Source: Whalleya microplaca (lineage: Eukaryota > Ascomycota > Sordariomycetes > Xylariales > Xylariaceae). From it: a stretch of DNA of 64,000 nucleotides. Below the pieces are notes generated by a model that was not told the origin of the DNA, made no database searches, and saw only the letters and a program-made list of their open reading frames with translations. The stretch lies in contig MU385724.1 of assembly GCA_022497155.1 (NCBI GenBank), positions 124,001 through 188,000 on the forward strand. Reading direction: 5' to 3'. A program made the position numbers and the translations under genes. Positions within the stretch are counted from its first letter, which is position 1, and each line of letters begins with the position of its first letter. Below are positions 34,898-47,200 of this stretch, in pieces.

Positions 34898-35718
34898 GAT
34901 GAGGCATTGAGAAGTCTCCTTGCAGTTAATATTAGAAGATCGAAAATGAGAATGCCCTAGATACTTAGGCTGACCATGGTCATCTTCTGTGACTTGGATC
35001 GACTACATCCAGCTGCCCCGTCCGTTCTGGTGATTCTTTAGCTACAAATTCCCTAACTCCTCGTTCTAGTAGGGTATAATCTGAATTCCGTACAAGTAGC
35101 CTGAAGTCTGGTTGAGATATAAAATAACAAAATCTTTACATACATATGCTGGGTTGTTTACACTGTCAAGCGGCCCACGTAATAAAACCACCATAGCTTT
35201 AAAGCCCTCCAGAGCAGCATCTTCACTTACGCTTTTCTCGACAATGATAATAAAAATTAGAAAAGCTCCAATTTAAATTTCTAAATACACAACATAAAGC
35301 TACATATCTTAGTGTTTTTCTTTCATTTTCTTTGTGATCTAATTCTTATTAACTTCGTTGCGATTATATTCCATCTCACTGTCTAGAGCCTTACGGACCC
35401 CCACACAGGTCGCTATGAAAGCTGGAGAGGCCCGTAATTTATATCGCTTTGCAGGGGCTGCTCTTGCTAACCCTGGGAAATTAGTGCCTGGTGGTTTTGG
35501 CAATGCGTCTTCCAACAATCCTACAGATTATCTACTACATGGTGTGGTAATATACGAACTGGATCTAACAATCCTTTATAAACTTGTATAAATACTTGGT
35601 TAGATGGCTACTCCGAGCTGCCGCCGCAGTCGCGACTCTGAGCACGAGGACGTTTTGTCTCTCTTGCATTCAAACTAGTCACCCAACCAGCCCAACATAT
35701 ATATTACTGATTTACACC
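34898..35718. other. Intergenic, no gene seen
   Basis: AT-rich DNA between the SDR stop and the secreted oxidase start. An ATG-less upstream frame continues in phase with the oxidase from 35584 but is taken as 5' UTR. Confidence 0.4.
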
Positions 35719-37616
35719 ATGGCCACTCAGTCTCTCTTATCTATGGTACCCGTGGCCCTCGTGGCCAGTAGTTTTGCATTCGTACAGGCAGCGCAGAGTG
35801 CGTCCCCCAACCCGCGGTCCCAAAATGGAGACAAGTGTCGATGTTTTCCCGGCGACGCATGCTGGCCGACACTAGCGGAATGGTCCTCGTTCAACGCCAC
35901 GGTGGGCGGCCGGCTCATCGCTACGACCCCCATTGCCGCATCCTGCCATCAGTCCAATCTGGCCAATTACGACGCCCAGGCGTGTCAGGCCTTGCGTGAT
36001 GTATGGTGGTTCCCCGGGACGCACCTCGCGACGTCCTCGTCTCCCATGGCCCCTTTTTGGGCCAACGCCAGTTGTGATCCGTTTACGGCGCCCACCGACC
36101 AGTGTGTTGTTGGCTCTTACGTCCAATACGCTGTAAAGGCCGCAAATATCGCCGATTACCAGGCGACGCTCGCTTTTGCGGCCGCGAAGAACATCCGTCT
36201 TGTGATCCGCAACACGGGCCATGACTACTTCGGGAAGTCGACGGGGGCCGGGGGACTCGCTCTATGGACTCATTTCCTTAAGGATACGGAGATAATCGAC
36301 AGCTACGAGTCAACGGCTTATACCGGGAAAGCTTTAAAGCTCGGCGCTGGTATCGAGGCTCTTGACGCTTACCAGGCCGCCGACGAAGCCGGGGTTGCCA
36401 TCGTTGCGGGTGCTTGCGCCACTGTGGCCGTTGCCGGCGGTTACTCTCAAGGCGGCGGCCACGGGCCCCTGAACTCCGCCTTCGGCCTTGGGGCCGATCA
36501 GGTTCTGGAGTGGGAGGTCGTCACGGCCGGGGGGCAGCACCTCGTTGCCAGCCCGGCTAAGAACAGCGATCTATACTGGGCACTATCGGGCGGTGGCGGA
36601 GGCACCTATGCTGCAGTTATCTCAGTGACGGTGAGGGCACACCAGCTTACGAAAGTCTCCGCTGCCACCTTATATTTCACCACAAGTACGAACGTCTCCA
36701 CGGACCTATTCAACGGTGCCGTGCAGACTTTCCTCCAAACATTGCCCAGCCTGGGAGAGGCAGGCACTTGGAGTAACTAGTTATTAGCAACCGGTTTGTT
36801 CTCAATAATGCCTATCGCTGGTCCTAACCTTGATTTAGACCAGCTCCAGGCTCTTCTTGAGCCTACGCTATCCTTTCTGAATAACAATGGCATTCCATAT
36901 AGTAAGTCATCTTACACCAGGACAAGACATTGCATTCATACTAACCTGATACGCAGACTACCAGATTCAACAGTACAGTACTTTTCTGGAAGCATTCACC
37001 GGAATGTTTCCCGTGAATAACATTACCGAGTACAACATTGGTGGGCGATTGATCCCAAAATCACTGCTCGAGATCAATTCTTCGAAAGAGTCCTTTTTCG
37101 ATGCAATTAACTTCATTACCTCCCAAGGTGGATTTGTGGCCGGAAACTCCTTGGATGTGTCAAGCTTTCCCAGCACCGGTGTTGATAATTCCGTAAACCC
37201 CGTCTGGCGCAGTACTATCCTGGATCTAGTCATTGGCCTGTGAGTGCTTCCGTGCGTGCCTGGAGGACCCTAGCGTCGTTTCCTGTCTATTGTTTAAGCT
37301 CATACTGATACCCTATCTCCTTCACAGAGCCTACGACGCCGACGATTTACAGGCTAATATTGCGTTGCAGAACAGGATAACTAACACCATCATGCCGCGA
37401 CTCCAGGCGCTGACGCCCGGCGGCGGGGTGTACCTCAACGAGGGAGATTTCCGGGATCCCGACTGGAAGACCAACTTTTACGGCGCCAATTACGGCAAGC
37501 TGTTATTGATCAAAGACAAGTACGATCCCGATGGTCTGTTCTACGGTCTGACGGCGGTCGGCAGTGATAGATGGACTGCGCAGGCGGACGGACGGCTTTG
37601 CCGGACATCAAGCTAG
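35719..37616 (+). pseudogene. Secreted BBE-type FAD oxidase with one in-frame stop
   Basis: Secreted bicovalent flavin oxidase of the BBE family. Exons are 35719-36901, 36957-37239 and 37328-37616, 585 codons including the final stop. The N-terminus is a signal peptide (VALVASSFAFVQAAQS) followed by a Cys-rich start (CRCFPGDACWP). RNTGHDY gives the histidyl FAD link (His168) and GACATVAVAGG the cysteinyl link, so it is of the bicovalent type. The C-terminal BBE segment NFYGANYGKLLLIKDKYDPDGLF is intact. Codon 354 (36778-36780) is TAG. Either the gene is disrupted, or a 66-nt in-frame intron at 36773-36838 (GTAACT, branch CCTAAC, TTTAG) removes the stop at the cost of a conserved strand. I favour disruption. 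No other stop is seen. Confidence 0.8.
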
Positions 37617-39279
37617 GTCTTGCTTACCTATGTGATATATGTAATAGCTTGTATATGATTAAACTATAAAACATCTACAAATTTCCGAGCCAGGAACTCA
37701 TTTATACTCAAGGTGACAGCAAGTAGGGTACCTAGAAGTCGCCTCTAGGGGAGTGGTGCTCATTGCTTTCTATTCATCCATTAGAAGTATTCTCGTCGAC
37801 CGTGCTTAAGTTAGCTTCAAACTTCCTCCTCGTTATATATAAACTTCGTGAGCAGCCAATCTGAGATCAGAGTCAAATGGAAAAGCACAGTCAGGTGAGC
37901 GCATAATAATGTTTAGAACACCGGAAGGGCAATATCTCCTTCCGATGACCGACAAGGCTTTCGCATTTATCCCGACGATAAGCAGGGGCGGAGGCAATGC
38001 ATGAGAGGGTATGGTAGGTGAGAAACCGGAGAGGATGGAAGGACGGAGTAGACGGGCTACCGCCCTGGGTGCTGAAACGGTACTTGTGTGGGGAAACAGA
38101 AGATCCGGCGATAAAACCGGGTACGGAGCATAGCCGGCCGGAGGCGGCATAGGTTAGATAACCGGCTGACACTATGAGATAACGACTGATTTTCATCCTC
38201 AAAAAGCAAACAGAGCCAAGTGCCAGGACAAAGTGATGGGATTTGATTGCTTTGAAGTCGGCGTTCTCACGCTGAGTGTATGGAATGTTAAGTATCGATA
38301 CAATGTCCTGAGCCGAGCTGCTTCATGGCAACACTAGGCCATGAAAGAATACTCAGCTCTCTAGTCTGCTGATAGGCTAGCCCATTGAACTGAATGCAAG
38401 TACTAGAGGTGGGATATGAGTTAAAGTTGGAGTCGGGAAGCTTTCTGTCAAATACTTCATTAGAGGAACTTCTCCAAGGTCAACTTATTAAATGTCGTAA
38501 AATTATAGTTACTTAATAAGCAAGGTGAGAACTTAAGGGATGCCAGTGCCTATAGGTATAATTCATGTAGAGACGCTAGTCATTCTATACTATGTCTTCC
38601 TCGATTTTATTGTGATCCCTTTACTCGCTTTTAACACGGTATTATTGTCACTCACTCTACGCCACTAAAAGGGGGTTCGGGGGAACCTAGGATAAGTGGA
38701 TCATCAATTATGCTTCAGTCTCAGAATTAAATGTATAGAGTTGACTATTACTAAAGGCATAAAACATCTAACAGCTGTAGTGAGTTAATAGGTAGAGCTA
38801 GGTTTGATTTTTGGCAGCGCTATATGGTCATTTGCTTTATTTATTTATCTCTAAATATCTATTGTTTCTATTGCTTTCGTAATCATACCATATATCTCGT
38901 TGCCATATGTAGGTACGAAGCAAGGTCCAGATCGGGCGGAAAATGCTCAAGTGTAACTTCCATTTAAGGTGTCTTTTAGTCTCATTGATGTTTGAAGTAT
39001 ATTCCATATAGTACCTTCTACACAGGTATAAATTACTTGCTATACACATACAAGACACTTAGGTACCTAGGTATCCTAACGAATGCATTCCTGTCGAGCA
39101 CATTGCCATACCTACATGGCATGTTTCCGGTGTAAAAAGAGATTTTGAGTCGTACCTACGAATCTTTACAGTGTGTCTTCACAGTCAGGACATCGACTTC
39201 TAAAGCAAATTGCTTCCAAGGGTATCTCTCAATTCACCTAACTTCTCTTCGATTCTAACTACACCACCAGTCCGTCCGC
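37617..39279. other. Intergenic, no gene seen
   Basis: About 1.7 kb, increasingly AT-rich. Overlapping minus frames around 37833-38202 are unrecognised. A TACCTAGGTA palindrome is at 39063. Confidence 0.4.
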
Positions 39280-41154
39280 CTATCCCTGGCTCTTGACAGC
39301 TGGGACATATTTCTCCTCTAGCGCCGCCTTCATGATCCTCTCGGCATTCCGGGGGTCGATCCTCTCCTCAGACCCGAGGCGGATCATGCGGCCGACCAGG
39401 AACATCAGCTTGCCCTGGGGGTACTGGGCGTAGTCCGCGAACTGCCTGACGACCTCGTCCTGCCCCTCCACAGCGGCGTCCGCGAGCTCGGCATATTCTG
39501 CGTCAGAGAGCTCGTGGAACCACAGGTTTTCCTTTTCAATGACGGCTTGCACCGTGGGGTACTCGTCCGGGACGCGCGCGCGGAACACGACCCACAGGAG
39601 CTCCTTGGCGATCTTGGACGTGATCTGGCGCTGGTGCAGGTAGAACAGGATGTCGGTGAGGTGCTCGATGGGCACGCGCTGGCATTTGCCGTCCTCCGTG
39701 AACCCGAGGTCCTGCGCGTCGTCGTCGCTGCGGTCGGACGTCAGGCGGCCCAGCTCGTGCAGGATCCAATTGGCGGCGAGTTGGAAGCACGGTAGGTGCT
39801 CGGGAGAGTCTGATCCGAGCCGGGCCGTGAGCGCGTTGACGACATTCCAGAAATACTCGACCCGCATGCCGCCGTCAAGGGCCACCAGTGACAAAGCGTC
39901 CTTCGAGGTAAGCGCAAACTTGTCCATCAGCTCGTCAACTTCGGCATCAGGAAGCTCGCCCATGTTCTCGCGCAGATGGCTGACCAGGTCGTCGCCGATG
40001 ACGACGGGGGCAAGGTCGGGATCCGGCATGTATCGGTAATCGACCTCTCCTTCCTTGTCTCGCAACTTGCGAGTTTCCGTGGATCCAATCGACCACCCGC
40101 GAGTTTCGCCTCGTACGACTTCGCCAGCGTTGAGAACAGCGATTTGCCTGTCGCGCTCGGCGATAATGGCGTCCTCGACGGCCTTGAAACTACTCAGGTT
40201 CTTGATTTCCGTGCGCATGCCCAGCGGCGCGCTCGGGTCATCGGTTCTTCGCACAGACACGTTGACATCGGCCCGCAGGCCACCGGCCTCCATACCCAAG
40301 ACGCAAGCATCAACGGCGTTCAGCAGAATCTGCACCTTCCTGACCAGGGCCGCGGCAGTTGCTGGGTGGTGGATCTCGGGCAAGGTGATAATCTCGATCA
40401 AGGGTACACCGACGCGATTGAAGTCGACCCAATGGGTGTCCCCAGGCTGCGCCAGTGTCTTTGCCGTATCCTGCTCCATCTGGATTTGCTTGATGCCAAT
40501 GGACACCCCATCACCGTCCTCGGCCGCGATCCCGTCTCTTGACTGCAGAGTGATTCGGCCATTGCGTGCGAACGGTTCGTAGTACTGTGTAATCTGGTAC
40601 CCCGAGGGTTGATCCCAGTGGAAATAGTGTTTTCTATCGAACCTACTGACATGCTGTATGTCACAGTTGAGTGCCAAAGCAGCTCGGAGAGCTGGGATGA
40701 GTGTTTCCTTCTGGAAGATGGGTTGGCTGCCCGGTGTGGCAAGATCAAAATACGCAACGTGGGTGTTGGGGTCATCATTGAAGGATGTAGAAGCAGGGGA
40801 GAACAGCTTCCTTGCTGTGTTCAATTGGGCGTGTATCTCGATTCCGACGGTCAGCTCCCAGCCTTCCACGACCTGGTTGTTTACGTTTTTCTTTTTCTTT
40901 TTCCCCGCACTCTTTTGCTTCTTGGCTTCATCCTTCAATTGTTTCCTTAGCGGAACGTGGACAGGAGGCGCATCGGAGGCGGGGGAGACACTCTCGGTCT
41001 GGACGGCTCGAGCTTGGGTAGTGGAAAAGGCCGGCGTTATAGTCTTACGGAGGCCGGCGGGGAGCGTTGTAGCTCGAGAGCGCAGGCAACCTCTTGCCGA
41101 AAATTGGCCATGAAGCAGATATCCGCTCAGGGTCGCAAGTCTCATACGTCTCAT
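39280..41154 (-). CDS. PET112: Mitochondrial Glu-tRNA(Gln) amidotransferase subunit B (GatB)
   Basis: Subunit B of the GatFAB/GatCAB-type complex that converts Glu-tRNA(Gln) to Gln-tRNA(Gln) in the mitochondrial matrix. Single exon, 624 aa from the ATG at 41154. The first ~60 residues are basic and hydroxylated (MRRMRLATLSGYLLHGQ...), a presequence. The core starts WELTVGIEIHAQL and holds the signature FDRKHYFHWDQPSGYQITQYY, then LRADVNVSVRR. The C-terminal YqeY-like tail ends with YPQGKLMFLVGRMIRLGSEERIDP. A basic Lys-rich linker at about 78-93 (KQKSAGKKKKKN) separates presequence and core. Recognition is strong; length is close to other fungal orthologues, which carry a longer N-terminus than bacteria. 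Confidence 0.96.
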   Translation of the reverse strand: MRRMRLATLSGYLLHGQFSARGCLRSRATTLPAGLRKTITPAFSTTQARAVQTESVSPASDAPPVHVPLRKQLKDEAKKQKSAGKKKKKNVNNQVVEGWELTVGIEIHAQLNTARKLFSPASTSFNDDPNTHVAYFDLATPGSQPIFQKETLIPALRAALALNCDIQHVSRFDRKHYFHWDQPSGYQITQYYEPFARNGRITLQSRDGIAAEDGDGVSIGIKQIQMEQDTAKTLAQPGDTHWVDFNRVGVPLIEIITLPEIHHPATAAALVRKVQILLNAVDACVLGMEAGGLRADVNVSVRRTDDPSAPLGMRTEIKNLSSFKAVEDAIIAERDRQIAVLNAGEVVRGETRGWSIGSTETRKLRDKEGEVDYRYMPDPDLAPVVIGDDLVSHLRENMGELPDAEVDELMDKFALTSKDALSLVALDGGMRVEYFWNVVNALTARLGSDSPEHLPCFQLAANWILHELGRLTSDRSDDDAQDLGFTEDGKCQRVPIEHLTDILFYLHQRQITSKIAKELLWVVFRARVPDEYPTVQAVIEKENLWFHELSDAEYAELADAAVEGQDEVVRQFADYAQYPQGKLMFLVGRMIRLGSEERIDPRNAERIMKAALEEKYVPAVKSQG

Positions 41155-43159
41155 CTCCAATTGCCGGCCAATTGACCGAATCCCAAGGCCGTAGGTTGTA
41201 GAATTTCAAAGGCGTGATGAGTTTGAAAGTCTGAGAAAGCTCCAAAATTTAGTTGATGGAGGCCTAAGCTCTCGGCCCGGTCGAAGTTCGGCTAGCCGGT
41301 CTCCATGTCTGTACCTATTCCGTAGGTACCTAAGTACAGCATGTACCTGTATGTACGGAAGAGGTACAGTTTACGTATCCACCAAATGCATGACAGAATT
41401 ACCTCTATAAAAGCAGATTCAGTAACCTTTTGGCTCTTTATATAATCAAAGTTGAGTCTTTATAATCTATATGGCAAGCCTGCTAGTCATAGAGACTTGT
41501 CTTCGCCTAGTGCCCTCCTTTGCAGCTTTGCCTGCTGCATTATTAGTCGGGGTCTTTTACACCACCATAATAATGGCCCTGTATTTCTACCTACGGTCCA
41601 CAACATTTCTCTGAGAAACGAACTGTAGGATCGCTGAAACAAAAGCTCCTCTCCCAGTGGCTTGTCCTAATATCTTATGTAGGTACACTGCCGTGTGCCA
41701 CCCCGCAATTACGCAGGTACAGATTGATGATAGTATGTACACCTTGTGTCAGCGACTAGGTTACACCTATGGAGCCTCATCTCTAAGTATGCTGTTCTGT
41801 ACTTCCCCAGGGTTTAAACTAGAAATAGTTATCAGACTTCTATTATAGTACCTATTAATACGGTGTCAGCTACTGTTATGGATTATCAACACCTAACTCG
41901 TGACAGCAGTAGAATATATATAAAGGAGAGTAGTGCCGAAAGTAACTTGGCCGAGTTGATTCTATACTATAATGTGGTACTACTGGGTAAGAGCAAAGTG
42001 TATCTGGACCTACTTGTGGAGTTGTAGAATAATATGATCAAAAGTCACAAAACCTAGAATCCAGAAGATCTCTCTATCCACCTAATAAACCTTTGATAAT
42101 TCTTAGTTGCATCCAATTCAATTGGCTATATTATCGAGATACATATGTAATTCACTGTAGGGTATTGGTAATTGATACCTGATCTATTTATTTAAAGTGT
42201 ATATCGTCAGGCACCCCTGTCGTGGTTCGATTAACAGACGTAGGTGTGTACTGATTCCCAGAGCTGGCTGGTTCCACTGTAGAACCAGATCGGCGGGTTG
42301 TCGCATATCCCTAACCTATACAGGCTGGTATTTTCACCTTCTGCCCTCCTATTTGAAACGAAAACATCGAACTCGTCAAGCATATAGAATGTCCAATCCA
42401 TCACAGCCATATTGAAATAAATAGGCAATGATTCGCTCTGTGGACTCTAGCTTCGTTTATCCTTCTCAAGGCCTATGATTTCCTATTACGATGATCTACG
42501 TATATTCTCCAACCAATTATCTAAGATCCTATCTAACCGTGCTCATGCGGCCGGACCGCGTTGGGAAGCTCCTCGTTATCATTTGAAACAGCATTGCCGT
42601 TTCGGCTGACACGCACGCAAGCCCACACACACCTACACCTGCGCACACCACCAGTGACCTATGACGGTCGAGCCAGAGGATCCTCCAGATATCCTGGCTG
42701 TTCCCCTCTTAAAGCTTCCTTTATCACCCCCGGCACCCCAGGCTCCCCCAACTTCACCTCACTCACTACACGTATCGATAGTTTATCTCTTCTTTCTCGT
42801 ATGGCGTCGCAAACATTATGAGCGTCATCGCCATCATGCATCGTCTACACGCAGACTATGTCGATTTTACATCCTGAAGAGCATACACCCTCTGATAGCT
42901 TGCTAATTTCTCTTCGTTTACGTCTTCCAGTCAAGTGTAACATCTAATGTACTGTTTTTGTCTACCGGATACCTGTCATTCTTCGGTTTGTTCCTGCAAT
43001 ACCCAACTAGACATACGTGGTCCAAGTGGACGCTTACGTGCAGCCCAATACTGTCGAGGTATGTGTATCTCATGCTGTGTCCGGCCCTTCCATATATGTT
43101 GCCGTGGGATTCCGAGATCAAGCTGTTGAGATATTTGCAAGCGCCAGCACTCACTGTCA
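41155..43159. other. Divergent intergenic region, GatB / DUF6594
   Basis: About 2 kb between divergent genes. Two GGTACCTA palindromic motifs lie near 41324. The stretch 42600-42830 is C-rich on the plus strand and may be 5' UTR of the next gene. No gene was recognised. Confidence 0.4.
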
Positions 43160-45134
43160 ATGCCGTTCTCAAGCCATAATCGCTCTTTGTCTATTACCAT
43201 ACCAGTCGATCAGGCAGCTCCCTGGCAAGTCGGTCCGCCCGGATCCAGAGACGAAATGGCCGATAGCCAGGATCCAGCCCAATGGGATATATCAAAATAT
43301 CCACGATTTTCTACCTTTAATCCTAGGAAGAATGCATTGAGACAAACCAAGGATCCGAAACTCGGTGTGTTTGCTATGAGCAATAGCTTGGGCAGCCCAG
43401 AAAATGCACTTAGAAGGTCTTCGAGCGTTTTGAAGATGTCCGATCCCAACTTGGTACCTGACGATCTTGCTCAGCTCCAATCGAGCTTGGGTGAAGATAC
43501 AGGCAGATCGCAACCCATTATTGGTGAGACTACTGTTCATGATGATTACGGCAACAATAGCGCATCTAGGAATGAGGCACACTCTCGTTTGGCTTCGCCC
43601 TCAGCTGCGTCGCCCTTAGCAGACATTGATTTGACGACAAACGAACCGAGCAGCTCCAGCGAGAGTGTTTCAACTGCAACCCCGCCAACCTTTGTTAAGG
43701 AGCCTTTTGAAAAACCAGGCGCCAGACTGAAGAAATCGCCTGGGAGAAAACCCAATGCTCTCAGCTTCCTAGACTCAGACTCGCCAGATGTGACACCGGA
43801 ACGCATTCGAAAGTCATTGGCAAAAGCAGCTCGTCGATCGCCAACTAGTACCGAAAACACATCACCTTCAAGTCGCAGCGCGTCTTCGACGTCGTCAAGG
43901 GGCTTGCAGGACGACGCTTCAGAAGCCAATGGCGATCATGAGACCGACCTGGGCACCAGTCCGGAACCCAGCGTCAATGGCGATGATGAAAGTCGCCCGT
44001 TTGCCGGTATGGGGCCTCGTGTTGAAGCCGGCCGGAACAAACCACGAAGCTATGGGACTCCAGAGATGCCACGGGGAAATGCGCAACACCCACATATCTC
44101 CCCGGAGGCCCTGACTCCCAGAGTACCCAACCAGAACCATCCAAAGTACCTTCCTAGAGCCGAGAAACTGCCCTTGACAGGCTATCAGCTACTTGCTTCG
44201 AGGCTGTCTGGGACATCGTCAGATCATGCCGGGTCCTATATCCGGCCAATGTACCGCAGATTCGAAACCCTGAACCACAGATTATTACTGCATCTCCAGG
44301 ATGAGATATGTGAGCTCGAGGAGCAGCTCCACCGGCTGGATACGGCAGATACGCAAAACCGCCGCCTGCAGAATCGCATCCTTCCCGCGTCGCGGAGGGC
44401 GGGTTACATGTCCGGGGGCGAGCTTCAGTGGCACAAGACCGACCTTCTCGGCAAGATCGGCTTCAAGCTCGAGCAGTACAGTATTACCTCCCTTTTCTTT
44501 ATTTGTTTGTTTATCTCCGTCGAAGAAAGTTTTCATGCTCATCTCCGTCGCAGACCGCATTCTGGCCTCGTTCAGGGAAACTAAGGCAATGCCGACCCCG
44601 ACCCTGGACGACATCCACGAATACCGCGGCTACCTGACAACCCACCGGCCGATCGCCGAGGTCGAAACCCGCTTCCTAGATGCCACGGACGACCTGGTCT
44701 GTCTGAGCGACGAGGAGCAAGAGGAGGTCGTCGACGAGGCGGCCATGGCCACGCCGATGCCGGAGTCCGAATTCGCCATGTTCAGACCGCGGAGCGGGTC
44801 TTTGAACCGCAAATCCCGCCCGGGTTCACCGGACGATGACGAGAACGCCACCGACGCCGAGACGGTGACGCAGGACGACGAGTGCGACGAGCCGCCGCGC
44901 ATCGTCCCGCTGTCGCTCGCCATGGCCGTCGCCGTCATCCTGCCGATCCTGACGTTCTCGGCTATCGCGAACTACCTGGGGCGGATGACGATGGTGGGCC
45001 TGGTGGCCTCCGGCATCCTCTGGGCCCTGCTGCAGGGGGGGATCCTCGACGCGCGCGCGTCGAGCAGGGAGTTTTGCATTTGCGTTGGCGTCTACGGGGC
45101 CGTGATGGCGGTCATTGCGGGGATTGTGTCTTGA
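43160..45134 (+). CDS. DUF6594 membrane protein
   Basis: Fungal-specific protein of unknown function. Exons 43160-44480 and 44554-45134 join over a 73-nt GTATTA...CAG intron (QY-N-RILASF), 633 aa. The first ~350 residues are Ser/Pro/Asp-rich and probably disordered, with many SP/TP sites. The DUF6594 domain begins near MYRRFETLNHRLLLHLQDEI and includes EVETRFLDATDDLVCL. The C-terminus has three closely spaced hydrophobic helices (LAMAVAVILPILTFSAIA, MVGLVASGILWALLQ, CVGVYGAVMAVIAGIV), typical for the family. The start is uncertain: MADSQDPAQWD at 43256 is an alternative, and an upstream exon is possible because ACCATACCAG before 43210 resembles an acceptor. Confidence 0.85.
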
Positions 45135-46617
45135 CTGTTCGTCCTTTCTTTTTGGCAGGGGGCTTGAAAGGGGTAATTGAAGGGTTGGCCTCGAATCAAC
45201 GCGTCAGCAGCTCTTCTGGCTGCCGTATTTCAGAGGCCGCCCCAAATGATCTAGTTCACGGTACGGTCACAGACTTGAGAGGGCGGGAATTATCAAGTTG
45301 TATGGATACGAGATTATTTTGGGTGGCGACTATCTGTGTTGATACCCAAGCTAACGTTAGTATAATTGGCTGTACGATTATTGTACACAGGATTTACACG
45401 CGTCGATTCGAAATATGTTTTAAGGAGTCTTATGTATGGGTACTGCGGGTATCCAGGGAAAAGGTTGTACTAAGGATGTTGGATATCGTGTTAGCTTTAT
45501 TAAGGAGACTAGAGAGATATCAAACTACTGTTTAACTATAAGAATTCACAGTTATGAAGGTTCATTCATCTGCATATTCCGACTAGGAGAGTAATTGTCA
45601 ATATGGGACAAAGTAATGAGGAGTATAGTGACTTGATTAGTAGTGTCAGGTGAAGCTATAGGAAGGTGGCGTAGCCACCTTATATATACATGTATAGGCG
45701 GCCAGCCATACGTAGGCCCGTACCTCCACTCAGCCCTATAGGGCGTATGTTAACAGTAATATTATGTCCTCCCTAACTAGGATAATGTTTAGTAGAGACG
45801 TATCTTGACTCGGACTTCCTTGAACTGAGTCTGTATCTACCGACAAACATGATTGTCCCCTAAAACCAGTAATTCGCCCATTTGAAATAGCTATTCGAGT
45901 TTATATAATGCATCTACAGAGAGTTTGCGTGTTGCATGTTAACCCCGACTATGAAGTACGTAAACTACTTATTGGTTAAAGAAAGGTGGTTGACACCATA
46001 TAGCGTTGTATTACCCCAATTCACCCTTGGTGCATCATTTCTAAGACTACTAATGTTTTGAGAAGTACAGAGGACGTCTATGCAAAAGGATCTTCGCCAC
46101 TCGAACTTGACACTGTAGCGTTCCTCTACACCACTTTAACTTTTAATATCAATAGCCAAAGAAGAAAGGGGCATTGACATAACCTGTCTCAAGCTCCTTA
46201 GAAACTAAGTGGATTTGAGTAATCTATACATGAAACTCACATCCTAATTATGCTGTCATCATATTACACAGATGGAAATTTTGGACTGAGATGCATTCCC
46301 CCGGTACAGAATGGGCAGAATTTGAAGACATTGGCCCTTAGGAACAAGAGCTCTTCAGGTATGTTCCTAAAACTTATACAGACTGCTAGTACTAAAGACC
46401 GAAATCAGGATACCCCAAACGCGGATATCAACAAGAACCAAAAGAAGAGAGTACGTCAGGGCGAGGGTTATAATAATAATGATGGCAACAATGAACATGT
46501 CATCTTAATGCGTAATTTCAGTATGCTGAACTACATAGACCCTGATTGTATCCTGAAGGATTGCCTCTATACCTATGTTATGCTTGTACTTCCTCATAAT
46601 AACACAATATTCAAAAC
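45135..46617. other. Intergenic with a solo LTR
   Basis: Between convergent genes DUF6594 (+) and GFA (-). It contains the solo LTR at 45596-45755. The 123-codon frame 46250-46621 (+) is unrecognised. Confidence 0.4.
45596..45755 (-). mobile_element. Solo LTR, copy C (160 bp) with 5-bp target duplication
   Basis: Read on the minus strand it starts TGTTAACATACGCCCTATAG and ends CATATTGACA, with a TATATATAAGG box in the middle. Both flanks are GTAAT (45591-45595 and 45756-45760), a perfect 5-bp target-site duplication, the mark of integrase-mediated insertion. The short LTR with TG...CA ends would fit a Copia-like or TRIM element. This copy defines the family boundaries. Confidence 0.85.
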
Positions 46618-47200
46618 TTAGCCAGTTCTTGTATAGTAGATTCCCTGATGTTTCTCAGCACCCTCAACACCCGAAAGCCAGCTCACACGATCCTTAATGA
46701 ATGTCTCTATCCTTGGCTTGAGCTTGGTCTCGTGCAGATTGAAGTCATCGACCGTGCCAATCCGCAGGATGCTCTTGCCCGGATATCCCGTGCTAACGCG
46801 GTACATCAGGGTGCCGCAGTTGGAGCAGAAGTAGTTGGTCATCGCGTTCCCTGTGGCGATGGTTCCGGTCTTGGTGAACTTGCTCAGCTTCTCCTGACCC
46901 CGCAGGTGGCGGAGAGCGCGGTCCTCCACGATGAAGTTGGACGCGAACATCGACGCCGTCACCTTGCGGCAGTCTGCACAGTTGCATACGAAGGTGTCGA
47001 CGAGGCCGGGGCCTTCGACTGGCTGTTGTGGTGGTCCGGTTCTTAGCTGCGGTTCTTGGAGGGGAGGAGGGGGTTGTTGGCTGCGAGTGACTTACGAAGG
47101 CTAGTTGGATGCTGCCGCAGTAGCAGGTCGCAGTCGCCCCATCTTCAATGGGGCCGCTGCCGAGAGGGAAGGATGGCCCTTGGCTGTGGGCTGAAGTCAT
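46618..47200 (-). CDS. GFA / CENP-V-type zinc-binding protein
   Basis: Small protein of the glutathione-dependent formaldehyde-activating (GFA) fold; despite the name, most fungal members have no known reaction. Exons 47200-47096 and 47022-46618 join over a 73-nt GTAAGT intron (IQLAF-PVEGPGLVD), 169 aa. Zinc ligands are visible as CYCGSIQL in exon 1, then CNCADC and CSNCGT in exon 2, the usual CxC, CxxC and CxxC set. The segment FTKTGTIATGNAMTNYFC and LRIGTVDDF match the family. Cytoplasmic, no targeting signal seen. Confidence 0.92.

Noticed and set aside
29121..37616. Full secondary-metabolite biosynthetic cluster
   Set aside because: Only two flavin oxidases and one SDR are present; no PKS, NRPS, terpene cyclase, P450, transporter or pathway regulator is seen.
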